A DNA stretch of 21,851 nucleotides. Origin: CAZDUS01 sp964609375 (lineage in GTDB: Bacteria > Verrucomicrobiota > Kiritimatiellia > CAIKKV01 > CAITUY01). The notes below the pieces were generated by a model that had not been told where the DNA came from, searched no databases, and saw nothing but the letters and a program-made list of their open reading frames with translations. Where the stretch lies: the NCBI GenBank assembly GCA_964609375.1, contig CAZSSA010000034.1, forward strand, positions 1-21,851. The letters are read 5' to 3'. Position 1 is the first letter of the stretch. Each line of letters starts with the position of its first letter. A program made the translations under genes and the position numbers. Shown piece after piece: positions 1-7,315 of this stretch.

Positions 1-74
1 AGACTTTTCCCCCACCACACTTTTCCCTGCCACTGTTTACAACCGCGATGCTGACCACCCACCCCCTTGCCGTA
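1..74. other. Left-edge intergenic tail, no gene seen
   Basis: This is the sequence downstream of the last minus-strand stop codon. It holds no plausible coding region and no clear GC-rich hairpin followed by a T-run. The only structure seen is a 9-bp direct repeat (ACTTTTCCC at 3-11 and 19-27), which I cannot assign a role. The operon may continue or terminate beyond the window. Confidence 0.5.
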
Positions 75-1064
75 TCATACGATCAAGCGCGTGTATCCCG
101 ACATGCCCGGCGCACGGATGCACGCGTTGGCGGTCTCCAGGAGGCGCTGCATTTTCCTGAGCGAAAAGGAACCCGGAATACCGAACGCCTGGATCTCGAC
201 CGTGGCCGGACAGGCGAACTGCTCCCGCAGATGCGCCTCGAGGACCCCCTCGTCCATCGCGTCGAGTTTGATCGGGTCCAGCATGCTCTTGAACAACAGC
301 CCCGGAATGCGCCGGGTGGCGAGCGCAACATCGGAGTCCCAGCTCGCCTCGATCATCTCGAGTTCCTCGATCTGCGCATAGGCGTCGAGATAGGCGTCGA
401 CCTTGGAGCCACAGTGATGGACCCCCATGGCCCGCCGCCGCCCCATGATCGGCCCGGACAACCGGGAGATCGCGCTCTCCTCGCGCACGAAGAACGTTTC
501 GTAGATCTCCGGCGAAATCATGCAGTTGCTGCAGTTCCCCAGCACGAAATACGGCAGGGACCCGCACTCCTGCTTGAGGAACAGAAGGTGCCGACGGATC
601 GTCTCCCCCATCACCACGGCGAACCGGTGGACTTCATCGGGATGCTCATAAAAATCGCTGAATATTTCCTGTCCGCGAAGTTTCATGGCGGGGTGAAGCA
701 GTCCGGAGTAGCTGCCGTCAAAGGCGCTGCCATGCTTTCGCCGGGTCTCGCGAATGGCCTCGCGCAGCTTCTGCACGAAGGGATTGTTGTCATAATCCGG
801 CGGCTCCAGCCCGGCGAAGCGATCGAGGGACATCGGCTCCACGTCGTGACCCACGGTCGCCCCCATGGCCAGCAGCATGGTGTACCCATGGTTGGGGTCC
901 GGCACCGGCTCCGGGGCCGCCTCCTGCCGGAACGTGAGCAGTCCGGGGAACGCCTTCTCGAAAGCGGCGGCCATGTCGGCGCGGTTCGCCGTGGGCGCGA
1001 GACCGAGCTGCGACTGCCACCACTCTGACATTATGTTCAGGTTAAGATTGCAGGAACGATTCAT
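75..1064 (-). CDS. Uroporphyrinogen-decarboxylase-superfamily protein (methyltransferase-like)
   Basis: A 329-aa protein with the overall pattern of the URO-D superfamily, whose members include HemE and the corrinoid-dependent methyltransferases MtaA/CmuA. A VHHCG motif (residues 215-219) gives an H-x-C pair like the zinc-binding H-x-C...C signature of the methyltransferase branch; Cys285 or Cys315 could be the third ligand. The arginine-rich N-terminal motif typical of HemE is absent, so haem biosynthesis is unlikely. There is no signal peptide, so it should be cytoplasmic. The ATG at 1064 is chosen because it lies 13 bp after the GH43 stop, with AAAGG about 9 bases upstream; ATG 1031 is an alternative start without a clear ribosome binding site. 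Methyl donor and acceptor cannot be told from sequence. The gene is the last of the run and probably co-transcribed with the GH43 gene. Confidence 0.8.
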   Translation of the reverse strand: MNRSCNLNLNIMSEWWQSQLGLAPTANRADMAAAFEKAFPGLLTFRQEAAPEPVPDPNHGYTMLLAMGATVGHDVEPMSLDRFAGLEPPDYDNNPFVQKLREAIRETRRKHGSAFDGSYSGLLHPAMKLRGQEIFSDFYEHPDEVHRFAVVMGETIRRHLLFLKQECGSLPYFVLGNCSNCMISPEIYETFFVREESAISRLSGPIMGRRRAMGVHHCGSKVDAYLDAYAQIEELEMIEASWDSDVALATRRIPGLLFKSMLDPIKLDAMDEGVLEAHLREQFACPATVEIQAFGIPGSFSLRKMQRLLETANACIRAPGMSGYTRLIV

Positions 1065-1077
1065 AGTGTAGGGCCTT

Positions 1078-2055
1078 TCAGTGGAATTTAACGCTAGTCT
1101 TGAAAATTTCCATGTCCCACGAGTCGCGCCAGGGGATTCGCAATTCCCCTTTTTCGGAGAATTCGGCCGGCAGCCAGACATAGAGGGAGTCCCGCAAGTT
1201 CGCCGGGTTCCAGCGATCGAACATGACGACGAAGGCGTCGTCGCGGCCCGCCACCTGCAGCACGTGGGTATTCTGGGCGTGAAAGGTCATGTCCGCGTCC
1301 GGGCCGGTGCAGGGGTTCCCGCAGGGGGTCCATTCGCCGAGCATCCGGTCCGCCACGGCATATTCGGCGGTGTTGGGATTCCAGCCGGTCGTTCCGGAAC
1401 TGACCAGGTAGTAGCGGCCGCGCCGCTTGAAGACCGCCGGGGATTCGCGGCCGGTGGGCGGCCCCGGGCGCTGCAGGACACGCACGAACTCGCTGTCGGC
1501 CCGGAGATAGTCGTCGCTCAGACGGACGATCTGGATGGCGCTGTGCCAGAGGACGCCCGTCACCAGGTAGGCGGCGCCGTCGTCGTCCTGGAACACCGTC
1601 AGGTCGCGGCTGTCGGCTCCGCAGGGGCGCACTGATCCAAGATAGGTGAACGGCCCCCGGGGACGGTCGGCGACCGCCACCCCGGCGCGGGCATACTGGT
1701 AGTTGATGTCGTCGATGTGCATCCACATCACGAACTTCCCCGTGCGCGCATTGTGGATCACCTTGGGTCGTTCGACAACCCGGCCAGGATGCAGGTCGCT
1801 TTCCGGATCGTCCTTGACGGCCGGCAGCACGATCCCTTCGTTCTTCCAGTTCAGCAGGTCGCGCGACGAGTAGCAGGAAACGCCGATCACCTCGACGCGC
1901 TCGCACCCCGGCACATTGGAAGCATCCTTGTTCTCGCCGTACCAGTAGTACGAGCCGTCGTGAAAGAGGACGCCGCCGCCATGGGCCTGGATCGGCTTGC
2001 CGTCGGTGTCGCACCACACCTCGCCGGGGCGAATGCCGGAACGGGATGGGTTCAT
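1078..2055 (-). CDS. Glycoside hydrolase family 43 protein (exo-galactanase-like)
   Basis: A 325-aa single-domain five-bladed beta-propeller type hydrolase. Family hallmarks are the opening AHGGG-x9-YYWYGENK (residues 24-43), RPKVIHN (96-102), the acidic ERP and RESPAVFK segments with Glu95 and Glu204, and HAQNTHVL with Gln261. From memory, this pattern matches the GH43 subfamilies around 24 and 34 (galactan exo-1,3-beta-galactosidases and relatives), where Glu residues and a Gln take the catalytic positions instead of the usual Asp general base. The substrate is inferred, not shown. There is no signal peptide or lipobox, so it probably acts in the cytoplasm on imported oligosaccharides. Its ATG overlaps the stop of the upstream gene (ATGA at 2052-2055), with GGGGAG about 6 bases upstream, so translation is probably coupled to the membrane-motor operon, which is an unusual partner for a glycosidase. 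Confidence 0.88.
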   Translation of the reverse strand: MNPSRSGIRPGEVWCDTDGKPIQAHGGGVLFHDGSYYWYGENKDASNVPGCERVEVIGVSCYSSRDLLNWKNEGIVLPAVKDDPESDLHPGRVVERPKVIHNARTGKFVMWMHIDDINYQYARAGVAVADRPRGPFTYLGSVRPCGADSRDLTVFQDDDGAAYLVTGVLWHSAIQIVRLSDDYLRADSEFVRVLQRPGPPTGRESPAVFKRRGRYYLVSSGTTGWNPNTAEYAVADRMLGEWTPCGNPCTGPDADMTFHAQNTHVLQVAGRDDAFVVMFDRWNPANLRDSLYVWLPAEFSEKGELRIPWRDSWDMEIFKTSVKFH

Positions 2056-3263
2056 CCCTGGCTCCCCTTCCGGACAGACGGATCCCCGGCGCCGGACCGG
2101 CAGACTTCATCCCAGCGGACGGCGGAATCCGCCACGGACTGGGCGTCGGCGACGAGCACAAGCTTGCTGTTCGTCTCACGGCACAGGGCCGGCAGGCTCG
2201 ACAGCAGGTCGGCGGGCGGCGCCCCGCCGGTGTCCCACACGAGCCACAGGGTCCGGCAGGCGCGGGCGCGCACCGCCACGCGCTCCGCGAGCACGCGCAC
2301 CATCGCGGCCAGCAGGTCGGCCGGCCGCGCGGCGGTGCCCACGCGCACGACGTGGCGGCCGAACCAGGCCGCATCCAGCAGAAACTCCGGCTCCGACGTC
2401 ATTCCATCCTCCCCGCTGGCGATCATCGTCAACGGGAACAGTCCGTACCGGCCGGCGCGCAGGCGCCGGAAAACACCTCCGCCCGCGACGGCGCGATCCC
2501 CGAAGTACACAAACGATTCTCCCCTGCGGACAATGACATCCAGGAGGCTCCGGACGTCGCCGGCGTCCGCGCCGGCCCATAGAACCGAGTGCGACTTCGG
2601 CGAGAAGCCATCCAACCACCGTCCGGCGATCGGCAGCGGAAACGGACGACCGAACGTCTGATGGAAGCGGCGGAGGTAGTCGCCTACCAGCACGCCGATC
2701 ATCACGAGAAGCACCATCTTCGCAAACAGCAGGTTCAGGCGCGAAAACCGGTTGGCCAACAGGTAGTCGGGGAGTTTGAACTCCAGCGCGGGATCCTCGC
2801 CAGGGCTGGCGTCCTGCGCCTGGCGCGCCAGCACGGCGTTGGTCTGATCCTGTCTTCCCTGCTCGCGCCGCTGTTTGCCGCGCTTCCGGTACTCGGGCTC
2901 AGCGCCCGCCGACGACACACTCCCGGCCACGGATTCACCGGGCGCGTCCTCGGCAAAGCGCACGCCGACCTCGCCGCTCTGGCGGCGCAGCGCCTCCTCC
3001 TGGGCCTCCAGGCGCTGCTGCGCCTCGCGCGCGGCGCGGATTTCCTCGCCGCGGTCGAGCCGGTATTCGCCGATGCGCGACGCGGTCCATTCCGCGAAGA
3101 GCAGCCCCACCAGGGCGGCGGCCGCGGCCAGCGCCAGCCGGCGCCCGCGCCGCGCCACGAACGCGCCGAACAGACCCGACGCGCAGAAGACCAGCGCGGC
3201 CACCCAGGCGGCCACGGACAAGAACCCTGCAAGTCCGATAAGAGTGTAGAGTTTGAGGATCAT
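2052..3263 (-). CDS. Membrane protein of unknown function, three predicted helices
   Basis: A 403-aa protein I do not recognise. Two adjacent hydrophobic helices lie near the N terminus (about 8-36 and 43-59), followed by a charged, probably helical or coiled-coil stretch rich in Arg, Glu and Gln (about 65-160), a third helix (about 175-194) and a C-terminal globular domain of some 200 residues with alternating hydrophobic strands (for example TLWLVWDTGG and SKLVLVADA). The latter pattern is compatible with a Rossmann-like or vWA-like fold but has no recognisable metal-binding motif. The start at 3263 is chosen because ATG overlaps the upstream stop as ATGA; the frame stays open to 3470, but that part overlaps the DUF4159 gene. 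The position inside the ExbB/ExbD/DUF4159 operon suggests a membrane component of the same machine. Confidence 0.75.
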   Translation of the reverse strand: MILKLYTLIGLAGFLSVAAWVAALVFCASGLFGAFVARRGRRLALAAAAALVGLLFAEWTASRIGEYRLDRGEEIRAAREAQQRLEAQEEALRRQSGEVGVRFAEDAPGESVAGSVSSAGAEPEYRKRGKQRREQGRQDQTNAVLARQAQDASPGEDPALEFKLPDYLLANRFSRLNLLFAKMVLLVMIGVLVGDYLRRFHQTFGRPFPLPIAGRWLDGFSPKSHSVLWAGADAGDVRSLLDVIVRRGESFVYFGDRAVAGGGVFRRLRAGRYGLFPLTMIASGEDGMTSEPEFLLDAAWFGRHVVRVGTAARPADLLAAMVRVLAERVAVRARACRTLWLVWDTGGAPPADLLSSLPALCRETNSKLVLVADAQSVADSAVRWDEVCRSGAGDPSVRKGSQG

Positions 3264-4885
3264 CGGCGGTACTTCTTCGTCAGTTCCAGGTAATGCGTGA
3301 ACGAATAATAGACGATATTGACGCCCATCTGGAGGGCTCCTTCCGCCAGCTTCGGGTCCATTCCCGAGTGGCCCGTCTTCCATGCGTCGTTGATGTCGCC
3401 GGGATGGTAGAAGACCACCCAGCGCCCGTTCTGTTTGATGCCGAGCGCGCGCGTGCCTCCGTGGTGCCACAGCGGCGGAGCCCCGTTGGGAAAGGGGTAC
3501 GGCACCTGGAAAATCATGTCGTCATCCGCAATGTTCAGCAAGGACTGTCCGGGGAAAAGCTGCCGGGCAAAGGCGCGGAAGCTGCTGTCCCAGTACGGAC
3601 TGCCGCAGTCCGCGAAGAGCATGCCGCCGTCCATCAGGTAGTCGCGCATCGTCTTGATTTCCCCGGCGGTGACGTTGATCCCGCCGTTGCCCGTCATGTA
3701 GACGAACGGCGGCGCGAACCCCTTGGGGTAGCGGCTCAGGAGCCGGATCGGGTGGCTTTCCGGCTGGGTGGCAACCTTGAAGCCGGTCAACTTGTGGAAG
3801 GTGTCGAGGAAATTGAGGTCGGCCCGCATGGCGCTGTTCATCCCGTCGTCCCAGCCGGGCCCGCTGTACTCCATCCGGATGAACCGGACTTTGGCGTTCT
3901 CCATGCCGTCCGGCCAGCCGCCGGTCTTGCCGCCGCCGGCGCCCATCTTGCCGGCCTTCGCCGTGCCAAGCGCGTTGAAGACGCGGTTAGGATCGGCCTG
4001 ATACGTCACCTGCGTCTCCTCGTCCACCTTCTGCTGCAGCAAGGAATCGTCGAGGTCGGGGATCAGGAACGAGATGGCGGAGTTGGGATTGACGATGTAC
4101 TTCTTTTTCTTCTCCTTCTTGGGCTTGGGCGGGATGACCTTGACCAGGGCGACGACCGGGTTGCCGCTTCCCTTGGGGACGCGGTAGGGCTCCACGCACC
4201 CCGCGAACTGCAGGAGAAACGGCAGGATGACGATGACCAGCAGGTGCATCCCCACGCTGTTGAGCATGCTCTTGCGGAATCGCGGATCGCGTCCGTGCGT
4301 GCGCAGGTTTTCCAGCACGAGATCACCCGTCGCGGGGCCGCTCTCCGGGTCGCCGCCAAAGACGCGCGACGCCGCCCGTCGCCAGGCCCACACGTAGCCG
4401 AGCACGGCAACCATCAGCGCCGCCAGCGCCGGCCAGAGCAGATGCCAGCGCCAATAAAAAAGCAGGACGGAATCCGCCTTGACGTCACCCACGGGGAGGG
4501 ACCGGTCGAAAATGACGCCCGTGACCGTAAGGACAGCGTAGGCGTAGATCAGGAAACCGGCGGCCACGGATAAATACCCCTTGCGAAGCATGGACAGCGC
4601 GGTCCGCTTCCGGCTGAACCCGGCCAGGAAAGCCGCCAACAGCCAGGCCCCGCAGAATCCACTGAAGATCGAGACGATGTTGAGCAGGCCGGGGACGCGC
4701 TCAGCCGCCAGGGGGAGGCCGAGCGACCGGTTGGCTTCCAGGAGGCTCCCGTAGTCCAGCGGCAGGCGGACGGCCAGCGTGAGGGCCACCACGGCCAGCA
4801 GGCCGGCCGGCACGCAGAGCCGCAGCACTTCCCGGCTGTCCGCGTCCGGCCGCCAAAAACCGCTTTGGAGTCTCACGCCGCGCAT
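3260..4885 (-). CDS. Polytopic membrane protein with TonB-like helix and C-terminal DUF4159 domain
   Basis: A 541-aa protein in three parts. Residues 1-170 hold four hydrophobic helices (about 21-41, 64-90, 103-126, 146-168). A basic loop is followed by a fifth helix (about 208-230) that begins SVGMH, the S-x3-H pattern of the TonB transmembrane helix, and then by a Pro/Lys-rich stretch (VIPPKPKKEKKKK, 250-262). Residues 328-535 match DUF4159, a family with a class-I glutamine-amidotransferase-like fold (FVYMTGNGG, GGMLFADCG with Cys427, WVVFYHPGD). By the positive-inside rule the basic loop is cytoplasmic and DUF4159 should lie in the periplasm, where the TonB C-terminal domain would be. It starts 3 bp after the TonB-like gene with no clear ribosome binding site, so translational coupling is likely. 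DUF4159 biochemical function is unknown. Confidence 0.85.
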   Translation of the reverse strand: MRGVRLQSGFWRPDADSREVLRLCVPAGLLAVVALTLAVRLPLDYGSLLEANRSLGLPLAAERVPGLLNIVSIFSGFCGAWLLAAFLAGFSRKRTALSMLRKGYLSVAAGFLIYAYAVLTVTGVIFDRSLPVGDVKADSVLLFYWRWHLLWPALAALMVAVLGYVWAWRRAASRVFGGDPESGPATGDLVLENLRTHGRDPRFRKSMLNSVGMHLLVIVILPFLLQFAGCVEPYRVPKGSGNPVVALVKVIPPKPKKEKKKKYIVNPNSAISFLIPDLDDSLLQQKVDEETQVTYQADPNRVFNALGTAKAGKMGAGGGKTGGWPDGMENAKVRFIRMEYSGPGWDDGMNSAMRADLNFLDTFHKLTGFKVATQPESHPIRLLSRYPKGFAPPFVYMTGNGGINVTAGEIKTMRDYLMDGGMLFADCGSPYWDSSFRAFARQLFPGQSLLNIADDDMIFQVPYPFPNGAPPLWHHGGTRALGIKQNGRWVVFYHPGDINDAWKTGHSGMDPKLAEGALQMGVNIVYYSFTHYLELTKKYRR

Positions 4886-4888
4886 ACG

Positions 4889-5386
4889 TTATTTCACATT
4901 GATGTCGTTGATGTCGATTCCGAGGTCGTTCGGCTGGCTGGGGATCTCGCCCGGTTTGGGCGTCTCGGTGATCGCCCGGACGACCGGCGTGTTCTTCCTG
5001 GCTTGGAGCAGTGCCGCTTCGTTCGTCGCGGCGGGCGCGGGCCTGGCCTCGGGTGCCACCGTCTCGTTGGTGCCGCCCTTCGCCTGGCCGGCCGCCGCGG
5101 CCGTCTCGTTGGTGCCGTCTTTGGTTTGTCCGGCCGCCGGGGCGGGCGGCGGGGCTTTTTGTCGCGGCAGTTCGGCTTTGGCGGCGGCCTCAGCCTCCGC
5201 CTTGCGCAGGGCCGCGCCCTCGGGATCAATCCACGTGTCGCGGATGTACCCCAGGGAGAACAGGCCGATAAAGACCACATGTAACCCCACCGCCGCACCG
5301 ATCCACAGGAGAAAACGGCTTGCGGTAAAATTCTGCATTAACTTCTCCGGGGCCGTCGCCAGCCCTTCGCGTTTCTGCTGATCCAT
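4889..5386 (-). CDS. Short TonB-like membrane anchor, Ala/Pro-rich, no C-terminal TonB domain
   Basis: A 165-aa protein with one N-terminal membrane helix (about 25-47) containing AVGLH (residues 32-36). This aligns with the S-x3-H motif of TonB, with Ala in place of Ser. The rest is low-complexity: a charged Ala/Glu/Lys segment (57-78), a Pro/Ala stretch, two 14-residue repeats (86-113) and a hydrophilic end. A folded TonB C-terminal domain is missing, so it probably cannot contact a TonB-dependent receptor in the classical way. It follows the two ExbD genes, with AAGGA about 6 bases before the ATG, and is the natural candidate to be the TonB/TolA-like partner of this motor. Calling it TonB rests on the helix motif and the context only. 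Confidence 0.7.
   Translation of the reverse strand: MDQQKREGLATAPEKLMQNFTASRFLLWIGAAVGLHVVFIGLFSLGYIRDTWIDPEGAALRKAEAEAAAKAELPRQKAPPPAPAAGQTKDGTNETAAAAGQAKGGTNETVAPEARPAPAATNEAALLQARKNTPVVRAITETPKPGEIPSQPNDLGIDINDINVK
5048..5131 (-). repeat. Tandem 42-bp coding repeat, two copies
   Basis: Two consecutive 42-bp units encode GQTKDGTNETAAAA and GQAKGGTNETVAPE within the TonB-like protein. A 15-mer (GTCTCGTTGGTGCCG on the plus strand) recurs exactly 42 bp apart at 5061 and 5103. A degenerate third unit (ATNEAA) follows in the protein. It looks like a recent in-frame duplication that lengthens the flexible periplasmic linker. Confidence 0.75.
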
Positions 5387-5421
5387 ATAGTATCCTTTCC
5401 TTTCTGACTATCGCACCGTCA

Positions 5422-5838
5422 CTACGGCGTCTCCTGATTCTCACCAACAGCCATCATGACCCCGCCCGCCCGGGCAATGGCGGCAATCACGGGCTCGAAC
5501 ACCGCTTTATCCACAGCTTGATCGCACTTGAACATCACCAGCCGCTCATCCTTGTCACCGCGCCGCTGCAACAGGGCGGCCACACCGGCCTCCACCGAGT
5601 CGGCATCCGGAACGGGCTGCCCCTGAAGATAGATCAGGCCTTCCGCGTCGATGGACACCGAAACTTTGCTCTCCTTGATCACGCGCAACTGCGGCGCGAT
5701 CGGCTCCGTCCACTTGATGCCGGCCTCCTTGGCAAAGTTGCTGCAGACCATGAAGAAAATGGTGAGCAGAAAGGCGATGTCGCCCATGCTTGCTGTCGGC
5801 ACGGTGATCTCCGGGCGGCGGCGGCGGGGCATCTTCAT
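5422..5838 (-). CDS. ExbD/TolR-family proton-channel partner (second copy)
   Basis: A 138-aa protein with the ExbD/TolR layout: a basic N-terminal tail, then ITVPTASMGDIAFLLTIFF with the membrane aspartate Asp20 that carries protons in this family, and a periplasmic alpha/beta domain (about 50-135) with the strands VSVSIDAEGLIYL and RLVMFKCDQAV. It would dimerise inside the ExbB pentamer and transmit proton flow to the periplasm. Its ATG overlaps the stop of the other ExbD gene (ATGA at 5835-5838). The AGGA lies too close to that ATG and is better spaced for the second in-frame ATG at 5832, so the true start may be two residues later. It differs clearly from its neighbour, so the two ExbD proteins are not a recent duplication. 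Confidence 0.93.
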   Translation of the reverse strand: MKMPRRRRPEITVPTASMGDIAFLLTIFFMVCSNFAKEAGIKWTEPIAPQLRVIKESKVSVSIDAEGLIYLQGQPVPDADSVEAGVAALLQRRGDKDERLVMFKCDQAVDKAVFEPVIAAIARAGGVMMAVGENQETP

Positions 5839-6257
5839 TTCCTGGCCCCCTGTTCCTCGGAGAGGAGGCCCACCACGCCGCCGGCGCCGCTGATGGCCGA
5901 CAGCACCTCGAAGTACTGCTGGTAGGGAACCCGGCCGCTGGCCTCCACAACGATGACCCGCTCGCTTTCCGCCCGCGAAGAAAGCTGCAAATCGGCGAGT
6001 TTGGCGCGCAGGAGTGTCGCGTCCACCGGCTGGTCATTCAACGTCATACTCCCGCCGTTCAGTTTGATGCTGGGCATCTTCTCCGCCTGCGGCGACTGCT
6101 CCGCGCGCTCGGCGGACGGAATCTCGGCCTGAAAGCCGGTCAACCGCTGGATCGAGGTCGTGAGAATGAAAAAGATGATCAGCAGAAAGGCGACGTCCGA
6201 CAGGGAATCCGTCGGCACCACCGTATCCCGCTTGCGTCGTTCGCGCTTCCAAGCCAT
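5835..6257 (-). CDS. ExbD/TolR-family proton-channel partner (first copy)
   Basis: A 140-aa ExbD/TolR protein: a strongly basic cytoplasmic tail (WKRERRKRD), then VVPTDSLSDVAFLLIIFF with the conserved membrane aspartate Asp21, and a periplasmic domain ending with a helix after VIVVEASGRVPYQQYFEVL. The length is normal for the family. It lies 19 bp after the ExbB-type gene, with AAAGG about 9 bases before the start, and overlaps the next ExbD gene by 4 bp. Having two ExbD-type genes for one ExbB-type gene is common in envelope motors other than classical TonB-ExbB-ExbD, for example TolQR-like and Agl-type systems. Confidence 0.93.
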   Translation of the reverse strand: MAWKRERRKRDTVVPTDSLSDVAFLLIIFFILTTSIQRLTGFQAEIPSAERAEQSPQAEKMPSIKLNGGSMTLNDQPVDATLLRAKLADLQLSSRAESERVIVVEASGRVPYQQYFEVLSAISGAGGVVGLLSEEQGARK

Positions 6258-6276
6258 CTCCGTTGCCCTTTCTCCG

Positions 6277-6927
6277 TTACTGGGCGGCCGCGTGCTTCAG
6301 CGTCACGAAGTCCAGCAATTCCGCGCCGGCTTCGTGGATATCCTGCTCAATGGCGTCGGTGCGCGAGGTGAAGTAGTGGTAGGGAATCACGGCACCCATG
6401 GCGATCAACAGTCCGGCCGCCGTGGTGATGAGGGCCTCGGCAATGCCGGCCGCCACGATGCCGCCTTCCAGCGCCCCGGCGCCGGCGATGGCGCTGAACG
6501 ACTTGATCATGCCCGTCACGGTGCCGGTCATCCCGAAGAGGGGCGCCGACGTGCCGATGAACGAGAGCACGTTCATGCGGATGCCAACCGCGCGCATGGC
6601 CGTGAAGGCGTAATCCTCGATCGCGTCCTCCACCAGCGGGCGGAGCGTTTCGGCACGCTGCGTCACCTTCGAGTGCCGGGCGTAGGCCTGGATTCCCGCC
6701 AGCAGGACAGCCGAGACCGGGCCGGGCGTGCTGGCGCAGAGGTCCGCCGCCTCGTTCAGCCGTCCTTCGCCAAGCAGCCGAAGCACCTTGGCACGCAGGG
6801 TTCGCACATCGATCTTTCCGTCGCGCCGGAAAGCCAGCCACCGGTCCAGCACGACGCCCAGGGCCAGCACACTTTCCGCTACAAGCGGAACCATCATGGA
6901 CCCGCCCTTGATGATAATCTCAAGCAT
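6277..6927 (-). CDS. MotA/TolQ/ExbB-family proton channel subunit
   Basis: A 216-aa protein with the three-helix topology of the family: helix 1 at about 10-31, a cytoplasmic loop (32-115), helix 2 at about 118-143 containing SAPLFGMTGTVTGM (the APLLGLLGTV-type core), and helix 3 at about 157-186 with EALITTAAGLLIA, whose Thr residues face the channel in ExbB. It is expected to form the pentameric proton channel around an ExbD dimer and convert proton motive force into movement in the periplasm. A strong AGGAGG lies about 9 bases before the ATG, the best in the operon, as would suit a multimeric subunit. Its start overlaps the preceding stop by 8 bp. Confidence 0.95.
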   Translation of the reverse strand: MLEIIIKGGSMMVPLVAESVLALGVVLDRWLAFRRDGKIDVRTLRAKVLRLLGEGRLNEAADLCASTPGPVSAVLLAGIQAYARHSKVTQRAETLRPLVEDAIEDYAFTAMRAVGIRMNVLSFIGTSAPLFGMTGTVTGMIKSFSAIAGAGALEGGIVAAGIAEALITTAAGLLIAMGAVIPYHYFTSRTDAIEQDIHEAGAELLDFVTLKHAAAQ

Positions 6928-7315
6928 GATTTCTCTCCTCCTGTTTGATATGTTTCAACAATCGCCATCCATCCGCCGGCGCAAGCCGCAGCGCTCGCTG
7001 CCGCACCCCCGGCGCCGGCAGCAGGACCAGTTCGCCCGTCATCGGGTTGTACACACTCATGCCGAGCTGCGCGAACGGCACCCGCTCCAGGTGGGGCCGC
7101 TTGCCCGCCGCCACGAGCAGCAGCGCCTCCGGCAGGCAGGCCGCCCACAGCCGGCCGCGGCCCAGCCAGTGACCCACGTCGACCCGCGACTGCGTGAGCA
7201 CCAGCGGCGAAGCCGCGTCGCCGCCGGCCGCAACCAGCAGTCCCCGCTCCGCATCCGTCGGCGCGCGGCGCGCACGCCACCGTCCCAGCCATCCCCCAGT
7301 CCCGCGCCATTCCAT
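6920..7315 (-). CDS. Conserved-looking small protein of unknown function
   Basis: A 131-aa protein that I do not recognise. It has no signal peptide and no membrane helix. The pattern is mainly short beta strands (PLVLTQSRV, ALLLVAAGKRP, GELVLLPAPG) with a C-terminal amphipathic helix (DGWRLLKHI), which would fit a small beta-barrel or PH-like domain; this is a guess from residue pattern. The stop of the giant TPR gene and the ATG share one base (TGATG at 7313-7317), so translation is probably coupled; a GTG at 7318 would add one residue. It lies directly before the channel gene and overlaps it, which argues that it is a cytoplasmic part or regulator of the motor. Confidence 0.7.
   Translation of the reverse strand: MEWRGTGGWLGRWRARRAPTDAERGLLVAAGGDAASPLVLTQSRVDVGHWLGRGRLWAACLPEALLLVAAGKRPHLERVPFAQLGMSVYNPMTGELVLLPAPGVRQRALRLAPADGWRLLKHIKQEERNHA

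Noticed and set aside
1..74. Rho-independent terminator or CRISPR-like repeat at the left edge
   Set aside because: Only a single 9-bp direct repeat pair is visible, with no stable hairpin plus T-run on the minus strand.
75..1064. HemE (haem-pathway uroporphyrinogen decarboxylase)
   Set aside because: The HemE N-terminal arginine motif is absent and an H-x-C motif of the methyltransferase branch is present; no other haem genes are nearby.
1065..1181. Longer URO-D-like protein starting at 1181
   Set aside because: The extension lies inside the end of the GH43 gene in another frame and is unlike the family; ATG 1064 follows the GH43 stop.
3264..3470. Upstream extension of the 403-aa membrane protein to 3470
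   Set aside because: The extra part overlaps the DUF4159 gene by over 200 bp, is Arg-rich, and the ATG at 3263 has a typical ATGA overlap.
4889..6927. Classical TonB-ExbB-ExbD siderophore or vitamin uptake system
   Set aside because: There is no TonB-dependent receptor, no TonB C-terminal domain, and there are two ExbD genes linked to TPR scaffold genes.
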